From Oreohelix idahoensis (Eukaryota; Mollusca; Gastropoda; Stylommatophora; Oreohelicidae), in NCBI GenBank assembly GCA_024509875.1, contig JAMPIV010009902.1, forward strand, positions 310,001 through 374,000: 64,000 nucleotides of DNA, read 5' to 3'. Below the pieces are notes generated by a model. The model saw nothing but the letters and a program-made list of their open reading frames with translations, was not told the DNA's origin and ran no database searches. Shown here in pieces: positions 42,180 through 51,260 of the stretch (position 1 is the first letter of the stretch; each line of letters opens with the position of its first letter). Made by a program: the position numbers and the translations under genes.

Positions 42180-42210
42180 TTGTGTGGAGGGGGGGGGCGT
42201 GGGGGAGTAA
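42180..42210 (+). other. Polypurine tract of element 2
   Basis: A G-rich tract, GTGTGGAGGGGGGGGGCG followed by GGGGGAGTAA, abuts the TGTTATGATT start of the 3' LTR at 42211. It is the expected plus-strand primer. Confidence 0.8.
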
Positions 42211-43714
42211 TGTTATGATTAAAATTCATAACGATTGTGTCGGTATAATAGGTAGCTCAACAGGGCTCCTTGTTTGTTTATTTTATAAGGAGTCACTTGT
42301 TAATACAGGAAGTGACGTCATGCCGATATGGTTGTTTGGCAGACGTGAAATTAAAAAAGCAGAAGTGAGGGGATCGTCTGCTGGGGTCTTCTACCATTGT
42401 GTGTCATGGCAAGTGGACGCATGTGTTTGAGCTCCTGAATTTCAGTGTATATCCCTGTGTTATTCCATCACTAATACATCAAGATCTTCTGTGAGGTGTA
42501 TCTAGTTATCTGCATTTACAGGGAATATAGCTTCTCAGTGTCGAATGTGAATATATATTAAAAATATTGAGAATGAAAAGGACAGCGTTCCAGACATGAA
42601 CGGACTGCCTAGAGTTATATCGACGACTGCATATTATGTACCTGTTATGATTAAAATTCATAACGATTGTGTCGGTATAATTAGGTAGCTCGACAGGGCT
42701 CCTTGTTTGTTTAGTTTATACGGAGTCATTTATTAATACAGAAGTGACGTCATGCCGATAGGGTGGTTTTGGCAGACGTGAAACTAAAACTGCAGAAGTG
42801 AGGAGATTGTCTGAAGGCCTTCTTCCATTGTGTGTGATGGCGAGTGGATGCATGTGTTTGAGCTACTGAAAATAATTTGTACATCCCTATGTCATTACAT
42901 CACTAATACATCAAGATTTTCTGTGTGGTGTATCTAGTTATCTTCATTTAAATGGAATATAGCTTCTCAATGTCGAGTATGGAAATATAATTAATAAATT
43001 GTGGAAACTGAAAAGGACAGCGTTCCAGACATAAATGGACTGCATAAAGTTTTATCGACGACTGCATATAATATGCCATTTGTATATTGAACTAACATGT
43101 ATTCAATTTGGAGCCTCGTGAAGTTTGAATAAAAATATATACTGTCCACTTCGTCCATTGTGGCTCAAATAAGGGTGATTGACGTTGGCTTGTTTCGGTG
43201 TCTAATACCCTAGAAGTGAACTTGTCCTACAGGAACCATCCTGTCATAAAAAATTAACATTATCAAGATAAAAGACACGTGACAGTGCCATTGTATATTG
43301 GCCTGAACTGTATTAACTTTGGAGATGCGTTGCAGTCTTAATAAAAATGTATACCGTCCACTTCGTCCGTTGTGGCTCAAATAATTCATGATTGATGTTG
43401 GCTTGTAATACTACCTAGAAGTGAACTTGGCCACAGAAACCATCCTGTCACTCCATATTAACATTAACAACTGTAACAGGCCTATTAACTTTGCCATCTC
43501 CACAACGAAGGTTGCTGTAATGGATCTCCAACGTCTTCTGTCTGCGTTCAATAAAAATGTATACCGTCCACTTCGTCCGTTGTGGCTCAAATAATTCATG
43601 ATTGATGTTGGCTTGTTTCGGTGTCTGATACGTCTACTACCCTAGAAGTGAACTTGGCCACAGAAACCATCCTGTCACTCCATATTAACATTAACATATA
43701 AAAGACACGTAACA
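42211..43714 (+). repeat. 3' LTR of element 2, enlarged by a nested LTR and a duplication
   Basis: The LTR begins at 42211 and is collinear with 34425-35066 up to 42642. It resumes after the nested copy at 43285 and reaches its TAACA end at 43714. An extra tandem copy of its last part lies at 43340-43549. Confidence 0.88.
42643..43284 (+). mobile_element. Solo LTR of the element 2 family nested in the 3' LTR
   Basis: A complete 642-bp LTR runs from TGTTATGATT to ACACGTGACA. It is more diverged from the other two copies than they are from each other. Flanking 5-mers GTACC (42638-42642) and GTGCC (43285-43289) are a TSD with one mismatch. A solo LTR arises when the LTRs of an inserted element recombine. 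Confidence 0.85.
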
Positions 43715-43793
43715 GGCCTCATCATCATCATCAGTTGCCATCTCCACAACGAAGGTTGGCTGTAATGGATCTCCAACGTCTTCTGTCTCTTGT
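43340..43793. repeat. Tandem duplication across the LTR-LINE junction
   Basis: ATAAAAATGTATACCGTCC occurs at 43341 and 43551. The LINE-derived GCCATCTCCACAACGAAGG occurs at 43492 and 43737. Copy 1 (about 210 bp) lacks some 30 bp present in copy 2 (about 244 bp), such as TTCGGTGTCTGATACG. Since the unit holds both LTR and LINE sequence, the duplication postdates their juxtaposition. Confidence 0.88.
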
Positions 43794-45197
43794 CTTGATG
43801 GTGCACTCTGATAGACTCTTTCCTGTCCATCTCTTGATGTTGTCTTCCCACTTATAGCGCTGTCTTCCCCTTGCACGTTTGCCTTCAACTCTCCCTTCTG
43901 TTATGGTCTTCTGCAAGGTGTTATGCCTTTTTATGTGGCCAAAGTATTTTAGCTGTCGAACTTTGACCTCCCTCATTAGTTCTCTTTTCATACCTAGATT
44001 TTCTAGGACCTCCTTATTTGTTTTCATCTCTTTCCATGAGATACGCCCCATTCTTCTATATATCCACATTTCAAGAGCCTCAATTCTTTCTTCCAACTGC
44101 TTATTCATCGTCCATGTTTCTGCACCATACAGAAATGCAGAATATATATAACACTTTATGATTCTCAGTTTTAATTTGTGAGATAACTGTTTGGATGTCA
44201 GTATATGTTTCATGTTGTTGAATGTAGCTTTGGCCATTCATATTCTCTTCTTGATTTCTGTTTCACATCTGCCATCTTCTGTTATTATATGACCGAGATA
44301 TACGTAGCTCTTGACTTGTTCCAGGATTTCCCCATTTACGATTATCTTTAATGTGGGTTTATCGTCTGTTTTGCTAATTATCATAGTTTTTGTTTTCTCA
44401 ATATTAATGTCGAGTCCATATTCATGACTTATACTGTTCACTTGCTTCACTAGTTCTTGTAACTCCTGTTCGCTTTCAGCTAACAACACGGTATCATCTG
44501 CATATCTAAGGTTGTTTATTGACCTTCCACTGATGTTCAGTCCTGGTATTTCCTGTATCTGTTTGAAAATTTTTTCGGTGTATAAATTAAATAGGCAGGG
44601 GGACAGCACACAACCTTGTCTGACACCTCTTTTTATGACTATGTATGGTGAATAATTCCTTCCAGATCTTACTGTGGCAGTTTGCTCCCAATAAAGGTTA
44701 CTGAGTATTCTTATATCTTTTTCATCAATACCTATGTCTTCGAGGCATTCAATTATTTTCTCATGATGGACTCTGTCAAAAGCCTTCTTATAGTCAATGA
44801 AGCACATATACATACTTTTTTGGACCTCTGTATATTTTTCTGCTAATATTCTTAGGCAAAATATTGCCTCTCTTGTTCCACTGTTCCGTCTAAAACCAAA
44901 CTGTTCTTCCTGGATTTCGCTGTCTACTTTACTTTTTATTCTTTCCTGTATGATTTTGAGCAGTATCTTAATTGCATGACTCATCAGGCTGATTGTTCTG
45001 AAGTCTGAACATTCTGTTGCATTTGGTTTTTTGGGCAATGTTATAAAAACTGATGTCTTCATGTCGTGTGGTATATATCCTGTATTGTATACATCGTTGC
45101 ATATTTCTGTGATTGTATCTATACCAAAGCTCTCCAGAGCTTCTATCATTTCAATTTTTATGTTATCCATGCCTGCTGATTTTCCTTTTTGTATCAT
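43731..45197 (-). pseudogene. Reverse transcriptase of the minus-strand LINE, single in-frame stop
   Basis: From 45197 to 43731 one frame of about 488 codons is broken only by a TGA at 44238-44240. RT motifs are in order. They are GKSAGMDNIKIEM, DFRTISLMSHAIKIL, FGFRRNSGTREAI, CFIDYKKAFDRVHHEKI, RGVRQGCVLSPCLFNLY, LRYADDTVLLAES with the catalytic YADD, and SYVYLGHII. After the stop come YSAFLYGAETWTM, QLKYFGHIKRH and RARGRQRYKWEDNIKRW, the usual post-RT block. A short upstream frame (45511-45293) holds the N-terminal RT linker, one shift away. The copy looks young. Confidence 0.88.
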
Positions 45198-45536
45198 ATG
45201 AATGGCATTCTCTACTTCTGATCTGAGAATGTTTGGGCCTTCATTGGAATCTGGTGATGGTTTTTTACCTCTGTTGTCCTCGAATAATTCTTTTACGTAT
45301 TCTGCCCATCTGTTTGATATGTCTTTCTCATCTCATCAAGTAATATTACACCATTTTTGTTCTTGATACAGCTTCCTCCTTGTGCAAACCGTGACCGATT
45401 TGATAATTTCTTTATTTCTTCATGCATATCTCTTGTCCTGTGCTTTGCTTCCAAGTCTTCTATTTCCTTGCATTTTGTTTCTATCCACCGTTCTTTTGCT
45501 TCTCTACACATAGTACGTATGTCATTGTCTATTGTT

Positions 45537-46840
45537 TTATATTCTGGAGTGTTTTTTTGCTTTCTTTCTTTCTGCCATTTTATTCAAGATGTCATCTGTC
45601 ATCCAAATTTGATTTTTCTTAGACTCCTTTTTAGGTAAATTTGCATTCGCTGATTGTATGCTTGTTTTTAAGCATTCCCATTTTGCGGTTGCTTTTTCTT
45701 CTGGGTTTTCTCTTCTATACTGCTCCATGCTTTCTGTCAATAACTGTTGATATTTATTTTTGACATCGATTAAATATTTCTGTTTTATATCTGGTTGTTT
45801 CAGCGCTGATATTTCTATCTGGGGTTCCTCCTGTCTTCTGTTTCCTGCTCTTTTCAGCTTTATATTTACTTTGATGACGACTGGATTGTGATCTGAATTT
45901 ATGTCGGCGCCAGGATATGTCTTTGCACTTGTGACACTGTTCTTAAATCTATGTTTTATCATGATATAGTCGATTTGATTTCGTGTTATATCTCCTGGGC
46001 TTTTCCATGTTTATAATTTCCTTGGGTGGTGTTCAAAAAAGGTTAACATATGACCAGCTGGTTTTCTTCACAGAACTGGATAAGTCTGTCTCCTCTATCA
46101 TTTCTTGTCCCTAATCCATACTGTCCTACTATTTTCTTGTATTTTCCTTTTCCTACTTTTGCATTCATATCACCCATTACTATCAACACATCTGTTGATT
46201 TGACTGGTTTAAGTGTGTGTTGTAGCTCTTCATAGTATTCTTCTATTTCTTCCTCGCTGTGATCTTTAGTTGGTGCATAAGTTTGTAAGATTGATATGTC
46301 GAATGGCTTTGCTCTCATTTTTAGTAACATCATTCTGTCATTGTGTGTCCAGTATCCACATACGTATTTTTCTAACTCCTTCTTTATCAACATTCCTACC
46401 CCTCTTTCATGTTTTTCTCCGCCTGAGTGTATAAGCGTGTACTGGTCTCTTTTTATGTAGCCTGTATCCAAAAGTCTTGCCTCTGCAACTCCCAGTATAT
46501 CGAGTTTCATGTCTGTTGCTTCTAATATAAGATTGTCAAGCTTTCCTTCTCCGTTCAGAGTTCTAACATTCCATGTTCCTATTTTTAGGCTTCTCCTACT
46601 AGTTTTTAGGTGGTCTTTCTCAGAATGCTCCCTTTCAACAGAATTTAAGGAACACTCGTCATTATGTACTTCCTTACTCATTAGAGGAGTTGCCTCTTCC
46701 CTGTTAATTTGTACAGTAGATTCTTCCCCAGGGGACAGAGAGTTCTCTACATATCGTTTCTTATCTTGTTGTTGTGATCCCATTACGTTCTGTAGGAAGT
46801 ACGTGGTAAGGCCCCAATCTCTTCCACGGTGGCTAGCCAT
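45537..46840 (-). pseudogene. Endonuclease region of the minus-strand LINE
   Basis: The frame 46840-46043 (265 aa) has a Ser/Glu-rich N-terminal part, then LKIGTWNVRTLNGEGKL, VAEARLLDTG with the catalytic Glu, and LIVMGDMNAKVGKG with Asp and Asn. A shift near 46030 moves to 45962-45537, which has IDYIMIKHR and INSDHNPVVIKV with Ser-Asp-His. A linker containing WECLKTSIQSANANLPKK follows. The endonuclease nicks the genomic target. One or two frameshifts break an otherwise well-preserved domain. Confidence 0.85.
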
Positions 46841-46990
46841 TGTCTTTTTCTATGTCCGACACGCCTCTAGTGCGGCACACACTTTGCTGTTTCGCTTTGT
46901 GAGCCGTTGATCTTCTCAGATTCCTCCGCCTCACTCACCGTCTCAGTCTTTGTGTACTAGGGATGGACATTCCCTTGAGTAAGATTGCTC

Positions 46991-47204
46991 CTACTCCACC
47001 CATGTAGTTTAGCCAGTCAGCCAAGACTGTTGCCCGGGATGTGGCCACCGCCGTACACAAGCGGTATTCGAGGAGCCATACATGAGCTAGATAAAGAGAG
47101 GAGAACCAAATAGGATCCTGACTATCCTAAAAAGGACATGGCTGTCTCTCACCGTGAGGTACTATCCCTCTCTCTTTATCCTACAAATCAGGCCTACACG
47201 AATT
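46991..47204. other. Spacer between two LINE copies
   Basis: No coding frame or repeat termini are recognised. It contains a moderately GC-rich stretch near 47030-47070. Confidence 0.45.
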
Positions 47205-47490
47205 TAATGCTTGGGAACATGTTGAAAGATTGTCTAATGTTGTCCTCCCAGCGGACTCTGGGTCGTCCTGGGGGTCTGGATCCCTGGCTCTTATTTTCCC
47301 ATGCTTGTCGTGGTGGCCGATCTCCTCCCATTCTGCAGACATGGCCAAACCATCTTAGTTGGGACTGTTCTACTTGGGTCTGCAGGGGGTGGGATTTTAG
47401 GCCTTGACGTATCGTCTAGTTGCGGACCATGTCTCTTCTTACCATTGAACTCATAATGCGGCAATACAAATTTTAGATACAACTGCACAA
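47205..47490 (-). pseudogene. Fragment of the RTE-like LINE carrying the empty insertion site
   Basis: On the minus strand it reads VRRDMVRNQTIRQGL, QSQLRWFGHVCRMG, QAWENKSQGSRPPGRPRVRWEDNIRQS. It matches the right part of the LINE at 27183-27450 closely. It also spans the junction at about 47409-47440 without the LTR retrotransposon that interrupts the copy at 3300. It stops after NIRQS, before the usual 3' tail. This fragment supports the nested-insertion reading. Confidence 0.85.
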
Positions 47491-48004
47491 CGCTGTTTGT
47501 CAGTGGTCCGGGGTGACACCTGGCCGTCTACCTTTGACAGACCGAAGAAATAGATTTGTAAACATCCACTGAAACATTAAAAAATATACAACTATAAGAA
47601 GTTTCTGCAGTGTTATATTACAGATAAAAGTTTTATATCACACATATTCTTTCTAGGAGAGAAGTTTGCAATGGATGGTTGAGTCCAAGTTAGTTAGGAA
47701 ATGCAGTTCAGCACTGGGATGATATGTTTCAATTCCAGCTATATCATTACAAAAAAAAAAAAAAAAAAAAAAGGATATTCCTAGAAAATGCATGTGTCAT
47801 GTTAGTGTAAACTTCAAAATACAAACAATTGCGATCGTTAATTAAACCCGCTGCCTGTTCTATTTATAGACCTAGGCATTAGCAGGAGAGGTAACGTCGG
47901 CCATTTTGTCTCGATCGGTAAACCATACTGAAATACCTAATTTTGAAGACCCAAACTCAAGCCAGAGGCTAAAAACACGGAAGTTCCAAATTCATTCATT
48001 CATT
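47491..48004. other. Sequence without recognised genes
   Basis: A run of about 22 A lies at 47751-47772. From about 47988 the ATTC-type simple repeat begins, which is the left flank of the SINE. No coding frame is evident. Confidence 0.5.
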
Positions 48005-48346
48005 GGGAGCCGCGCTAGCGTAGTGGTTACAACACCGCTCTGGCGACCGGGTGATACAGGATCAAACCCGGGCGACGGCATTTGAGGATTTTTCGTCGAC
48101 CGGGATTTGGACTGGATTAACTCGAGACCTGGCGAGGACATTTGAAGGAGTGTCATCGACCAGGGACTGGCGGCTCCTGAGCCGACCCAGCTGCAATGGG
48201 TACCTCCGAAATCGGCGAGTATTTGCCTGAATGGCGAGGGACATTTGTCTCTGTACAAGAAATAAAGGGATACTCACGTAAAATCAATGTCAGGTTAGAC
48301 ATAAATAATAACCTGAGATTTCGCCTCGAGTATTAGCGGGCGAACG

Positions 48347-48376
<30 letters not shown>
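48005..48376 (+). mobile_element. tRNA-derived SINE with poly(A) tail
   Basis: An RNA polymerase III A box TAGCGTAGTGG lies at 48016-48026 and a B box GGATCAAACCC at 48059-48069, spaced as in a tRNA. A tRNA-unrelated body of about 270 bp follows, then an A run at 48347-48376. The flanking ATTC repeats on both sides are consistent with a TSD but are also the simple-repeat tail of the adjoining LINE. The SINE therefore landed in that tail. SINEs are transcribed by polymerase III and moved by LINE enzymes. The frames on the minus strand here are not genes. Confidence 0.85.
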
Positions 48377-48378
<2 letters not shown>

Positions 48379-49784
48379 CATTCATTCATTCATAACCCTC
48401 CACTCCCAAAGGAGCATAGGCCTTCAACAAACACATGCCAAGTCCTCCTGTCACGTGCCATCATCTCAAGTTCTTTCCATGTTCTCCTCATCATTTTCAC
48501 CTCTGTTTCCAACTCTCTTCTCCATGTACTTCTTGGTCTCCCTCTGCCTCTCTTGCCCTGGGGGTTCCAGAACAAGGACTGCCTTGTAATGCTATCAACA
48601 GGTTTCCTCAGTGTGTGTCCTATCCATCGCCATCGTCTTCTTCTCATCTCTTGTTCCACTGGCACTTGTCCAGTTCTTGTCATCAGTTCCACATTGGTAA
48701 CCTTGTCATACCATTTTAATCCCTCTATTCTACGCAAGCACCCATTTATGAAAGTCTGTAGCTTTTTGGTTGTTGTCTTTGTTGTTCTCCATGTCTCCGA
48801 GCCATACAATAGGACTGACTTCACATTTGAGTTGAAGATTCTTATTTTCGTGTTGGATCCTATTTCTCTTGATCTCCATATATTTCCCAATGCAATGAAA
48901 GCTCCTCTTGCTTTTTGTATTCTTATTTTGATATCGCTGTCTGTCCCTCCAACTTTATCTATATTACTGCCAAGATATGTGTATGATTCTACATCTTGTA
49001 TTGGCGTTTCTTCAAGTTCAACCCTGTTTTCATTACCTGCATTTATTCTCATTATCTTTGTCTTTTCCCTGTGTATTTTCAGACCCAATTGCTGTGACCT
49101 CTCATCGAGTGTTTCCAATTTGTCCTGCATCTGATTACGGTTATGGGACAGGAGAGCCAAATCATCAGCAAAATCCAGATCATCCAACTGCTTAGTCAGA
49201 GTCCACTGGATTCCATTTCTGTTGTGTGTTGTCGATGATCTCATAACCCAATCTATTGCCAGCAAGAAAAGAAATGGAGACAAGAGGCATCCCTGTCGCA
49301 CTCCTGTTCTTATCCCAAATGGTTCTGTAAGCTGTCCTTCATGAAGAACTCTGCACGTCATGTCTTCATAGGTTTTCTTTATTAAATTAATGATCTTCAG
49401 GGGAACTCCATAATGCCTCATCAATTTCCAAAGTGATTCTCTGTCCACACTGTCAAATACTTTTTCGTAGTCCACAAATCCGATGTATAGTGGTGAATTC
49501 CATTCCAGACTTTGTTCAACTATTATTCTCAAAGTGGCTATCTGGTCTGTACATGATCTGTTTTGTCGAAAACCTGCTTGTTCATCTCTGAATTTCTTGT
49601 CTATGGACTCCTTTAATCTCTCAAGGATAATCCTGTTCAATACCTTTCCTGGCACTGATAGTAACATTATTCCTCTATAATTTGTGCACTCTTGTAGATT
49701 TCCCTTCTTAGGCAACTTAACCAGATATCCTTCCTTCCATTCTGCTGGTATCTCTTCTTTTAAGTTCCAAATTGCTGCACCTAT
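48377..49784 (-). mobile_element. 5'-truncated minus-strand LINE
   Basis: The element begins (its 3' end) with an ATTC simple repeat and the motif GGAGCATAGGCCTTC. The coding strand runs to about 49784, where identity to LINE protein stops mid-RT. Truncation at the 5' end is the usual outcome of incomplete reverse transcription. The fragments at 2565-3262 and 1290-1545 are older relatives. Confidence 0.88.
48390..49784 (-). CDS. LINE reverse transcriptase, C-terminal 460 codons, open
   Basis: The frame stays open from about 49784 to the stop at 48390. There is no native start because the 5' part is missing. Motifs in order are AEWKEGYLVKLPKKGNLQ, NYRGIMLLSVPGKVLNRII, AGFRQNRSCTDQI, IGFVDYEKVFDSVDRESLW, TGVRQGCLLSPFLFLLAIDW, LDFADDLALLS with the catalytic FADD, and SYTYLGSNI. 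The tail has RWRWIGHTLRKP and RGRGRPRSTWRREL. The endonuclease is missing. The lack of any stop or frameshift over 1.4 kb suggests a recent copy. Confidence 0.88.
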   Translation of the reverse strand: MGAAIWNLKEEIPAEWKEGYLVKLPKKGNLQECTNYRGIMLLSVPGKVLNRIILERLKESIDKKFRDEQAGFRQNRSCTDQIATLRIIVEQSLEWNSPLYIGFVDYEKVFDSVDRESLWKLMRHYGVPLKIINLIKKTYEDMTCRVLHEGQLTEPFGIRTGVRQGCLLSPFLFLLAIDWVMRSSTTHNRNGIQWTLTKQLDDLDFADDLALLSHNRNQMQDKLETLDERSQQLGLKIHREKTKIMRINAGNENRVELEETPIQDVESYTYLGSNIDKVGGTDSDIKIRIQKARGAFIALGNIWRSREIGSNTKIRIFNSNVKSVLLYGSETWRTTKTTTKKLQTFINGCLRRIEGLKWYDKVTNVELMTRTGQVPVEQEMRRRRWRWIGHTLRKPVDSITRQSLFWNPQGKRGRGRPRSTWRRELETEVKMMRRTWKELEMMARDRRTWHVFVEGLCSFGSGGL

Positions 49785-49995
49785 AAAAACTCAAGAACTA
49801 GGTGATTTAATAAGTGTCATCACTTAAAAACTGCCCAATTAAATAGGGAAGATTTAGAACACGAACACTGATTTGACCAAGTTCTCGTCGTTATCTGACG
49901 ACTGTAGTTAAAGCACACAATGTAGTTTTTAAACAAGAAAACAAATTAATACATAATGAAATCACTTAAAAAAATAACCCAGAAAAACTACTTAC
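49785..49995 (-). other. Flank between the LINE and the putative exon
   Basis: AT-rich sequence without a coding frame. If the neighbouring minus-strand exon is real, this is the start of its first intron. Confidence 0.35.
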
Positions 49996-50038
49996 CTATA
50001 CATTCGTGTAAAGTTAGCGTTGGATTTGACTCAGCCAT
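49996..50038 (-). CDS. Putative first coding exon of an unidentified gene
   Basis: On the minus strand an ATG at 50038-50036 in the context TATCATGG begins 14 codons, MAESNPTLTLHECI. They end with one extra base at an excellent splice donor, G|GTAAGTAG. The sequence context is that of ordinary, non-repetitive DNA. I cannot identify the protein from 14 residues. Later exons would lie at lower coordinates, but the sequence there is LINE, SINE and unassigned DNA and I find no second exon. A chance match is quite possible. Confidence 0.35.
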
Positions 50039-51260
50039 GATAGATTTTCCGTCTCACGTTGGTCTAATGTTAGTGTGCAAAACCAGCGGCTTTGGGTGAC
50101 TAGCGCTTATGTGACTATGTGTTTACGTTTGCACAAAGCGCTCCTTGTCAACTATTCGGATCACTTTCATTGTTGGAAATTATGTAGGAAAATGGTTTGG
50201 CTCTTTATTTTGAAATAGGACACATGGGAGATGCTTTTCTCTCACTTCACTCTTCACAGCATACTAGCACAACCTGTCCTTCTTCATCGTCCACTTCGCT
50301 CCTCTTCTGCCACTTTCAACTCAAGCTTCACTTCTTTGACAGAACAACTCTTCTTCCACTTTCGCCGTGAATCCTTCTCTCACTTAATGCCTACATGAAC
50401 AAATAGAGGGAAATCTCTCCTGCCCAGAGGTTTCGACGAGCCGAAGCATCTATTTTTCCTTCTCGGACTTTTCCTCAATGCTCTCTCTTCGGACCTTATA
50501 GATGAGTCTCACTAACGCACTAAGCAAAGCGACGTTTTTCACCGACTTCATTCATTTTTGAGGTGAGCCGCCGGCTAGACATCAACGCGATCTATCCAAT
50601 CTCCATCTTCACTATCCCGACACACACTTTCCAATATTCCACATAATTTTCTAAATCCATCTAATCTACCATCAATATATATTCTACAGCAATTTCGTCA
50701 TTTCTGCTAGGCGAGCTGCATGCAAATAAAGCAGCGATGGTTGTTTTTGGGTACACAATCTGACAGCGATAACGCCTCTATGTAAAGTTTGCAGGGGGGG
50801 ATGTACTTTGGAACAGCTACAATCTCCACAAAGACTCTCAATTCACCCGCCATTCTACTCCAACTTCTTCTCCTTCATAAGCATCTGTTTCTCTTCACCG
50901 AGGGAACCCCTCCTTTCTCCGCCTTATCTCTCTATGACCCATACATCCGTCTCTCAGTCACTCTTCTCACACCCTTAGTCTTTAGCTGATCCTTCTCTTC
51001 TTCTTACTTCTCCTACTAACTAAAAATACGTACTCTATCTCCTATCTATACTCTTCTCCTTCCATGAGTTCCTAACAATAGCGGAATATTAGAGTGCACG
51101 AGCTCTTAGGGAATCTCTAGAGCGGTAGTCCTTTCTCTTTCTCCTTAAGCCAAGTCTATAGCGAAGCACATTCCGCTCAACAAGAGTGCGCGAAGTGCAG
51201 TAAACTTTCTTCCCCCTCATTCGTTCTTTCCCTCTTTTTCGTTCCTCCTTCAAGAATCAT
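50039..51260. other. Promoter-side flank passing into pyrimidine-rich sequence
   Basis: The first 150 bp look like normal DNA and could hold the 5' UTR and promoter of the putative exon. From about 50,200 to 51,260 the plus strand becomes strongly C+T-rich, with many CTTC, CTCAC and TTCTC words but no clean repeat unit. The reading frames have no known motif. Confidence 0.45.

Larger units (their letters stand above)
34425..43714 (+). mobile_element. Gmr1-like Ty3/gypsy LTR retrotransposon (element 2)
   Basis: The LTRs start TGTTATGATT and end CACGTAACA (5' LTR 642 bp). Internal order is gag, protease, integrase, RT, RNase H, again with integrase before RT. It is a different family from element 1: the LTRs share nothing, the RT has YIDD instead of FMDD, and the proteins are well diverged. 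Gag and pol contain several frameshifts. The 3' LTR is enlarged by a nested solo LTR and a tandem duplication. I find no matching TSD: GTAGG precedes the element and GGCCT follows it. Confidence 0.9.
43715..46990 (-). mobile_element. Minus-strand LINE with endonuclease and RT
   Basis: The element ends in a (GAT)n tail, seen on the plus strand as CATCATCATCATCA at about 43720. Reading leftwards from about 46990 it encodes an N-terminal extension, an endonuclease, RT and a C-terminal block. The 46841-46990 stretch has no frame and may be the 5' UTR. It is a different family from the LINEs at 3300 and 48377. The TWNVRTLNGEGKLDNL motif suits RTE-like elements. Confidence 0.85.

Noticed and set aside
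46050..46910. Plus-strand frames opposite the LINE endonuclease
   Set aside because: Antisense shadows. The minus strand carries the endonuclease motifs.
48010..48075. A functional tRNA gene
   Set aside because: A and B boxes are present, but the sequence runs on into a 270-bp body and poly(A) tail, so it is a SINE head.
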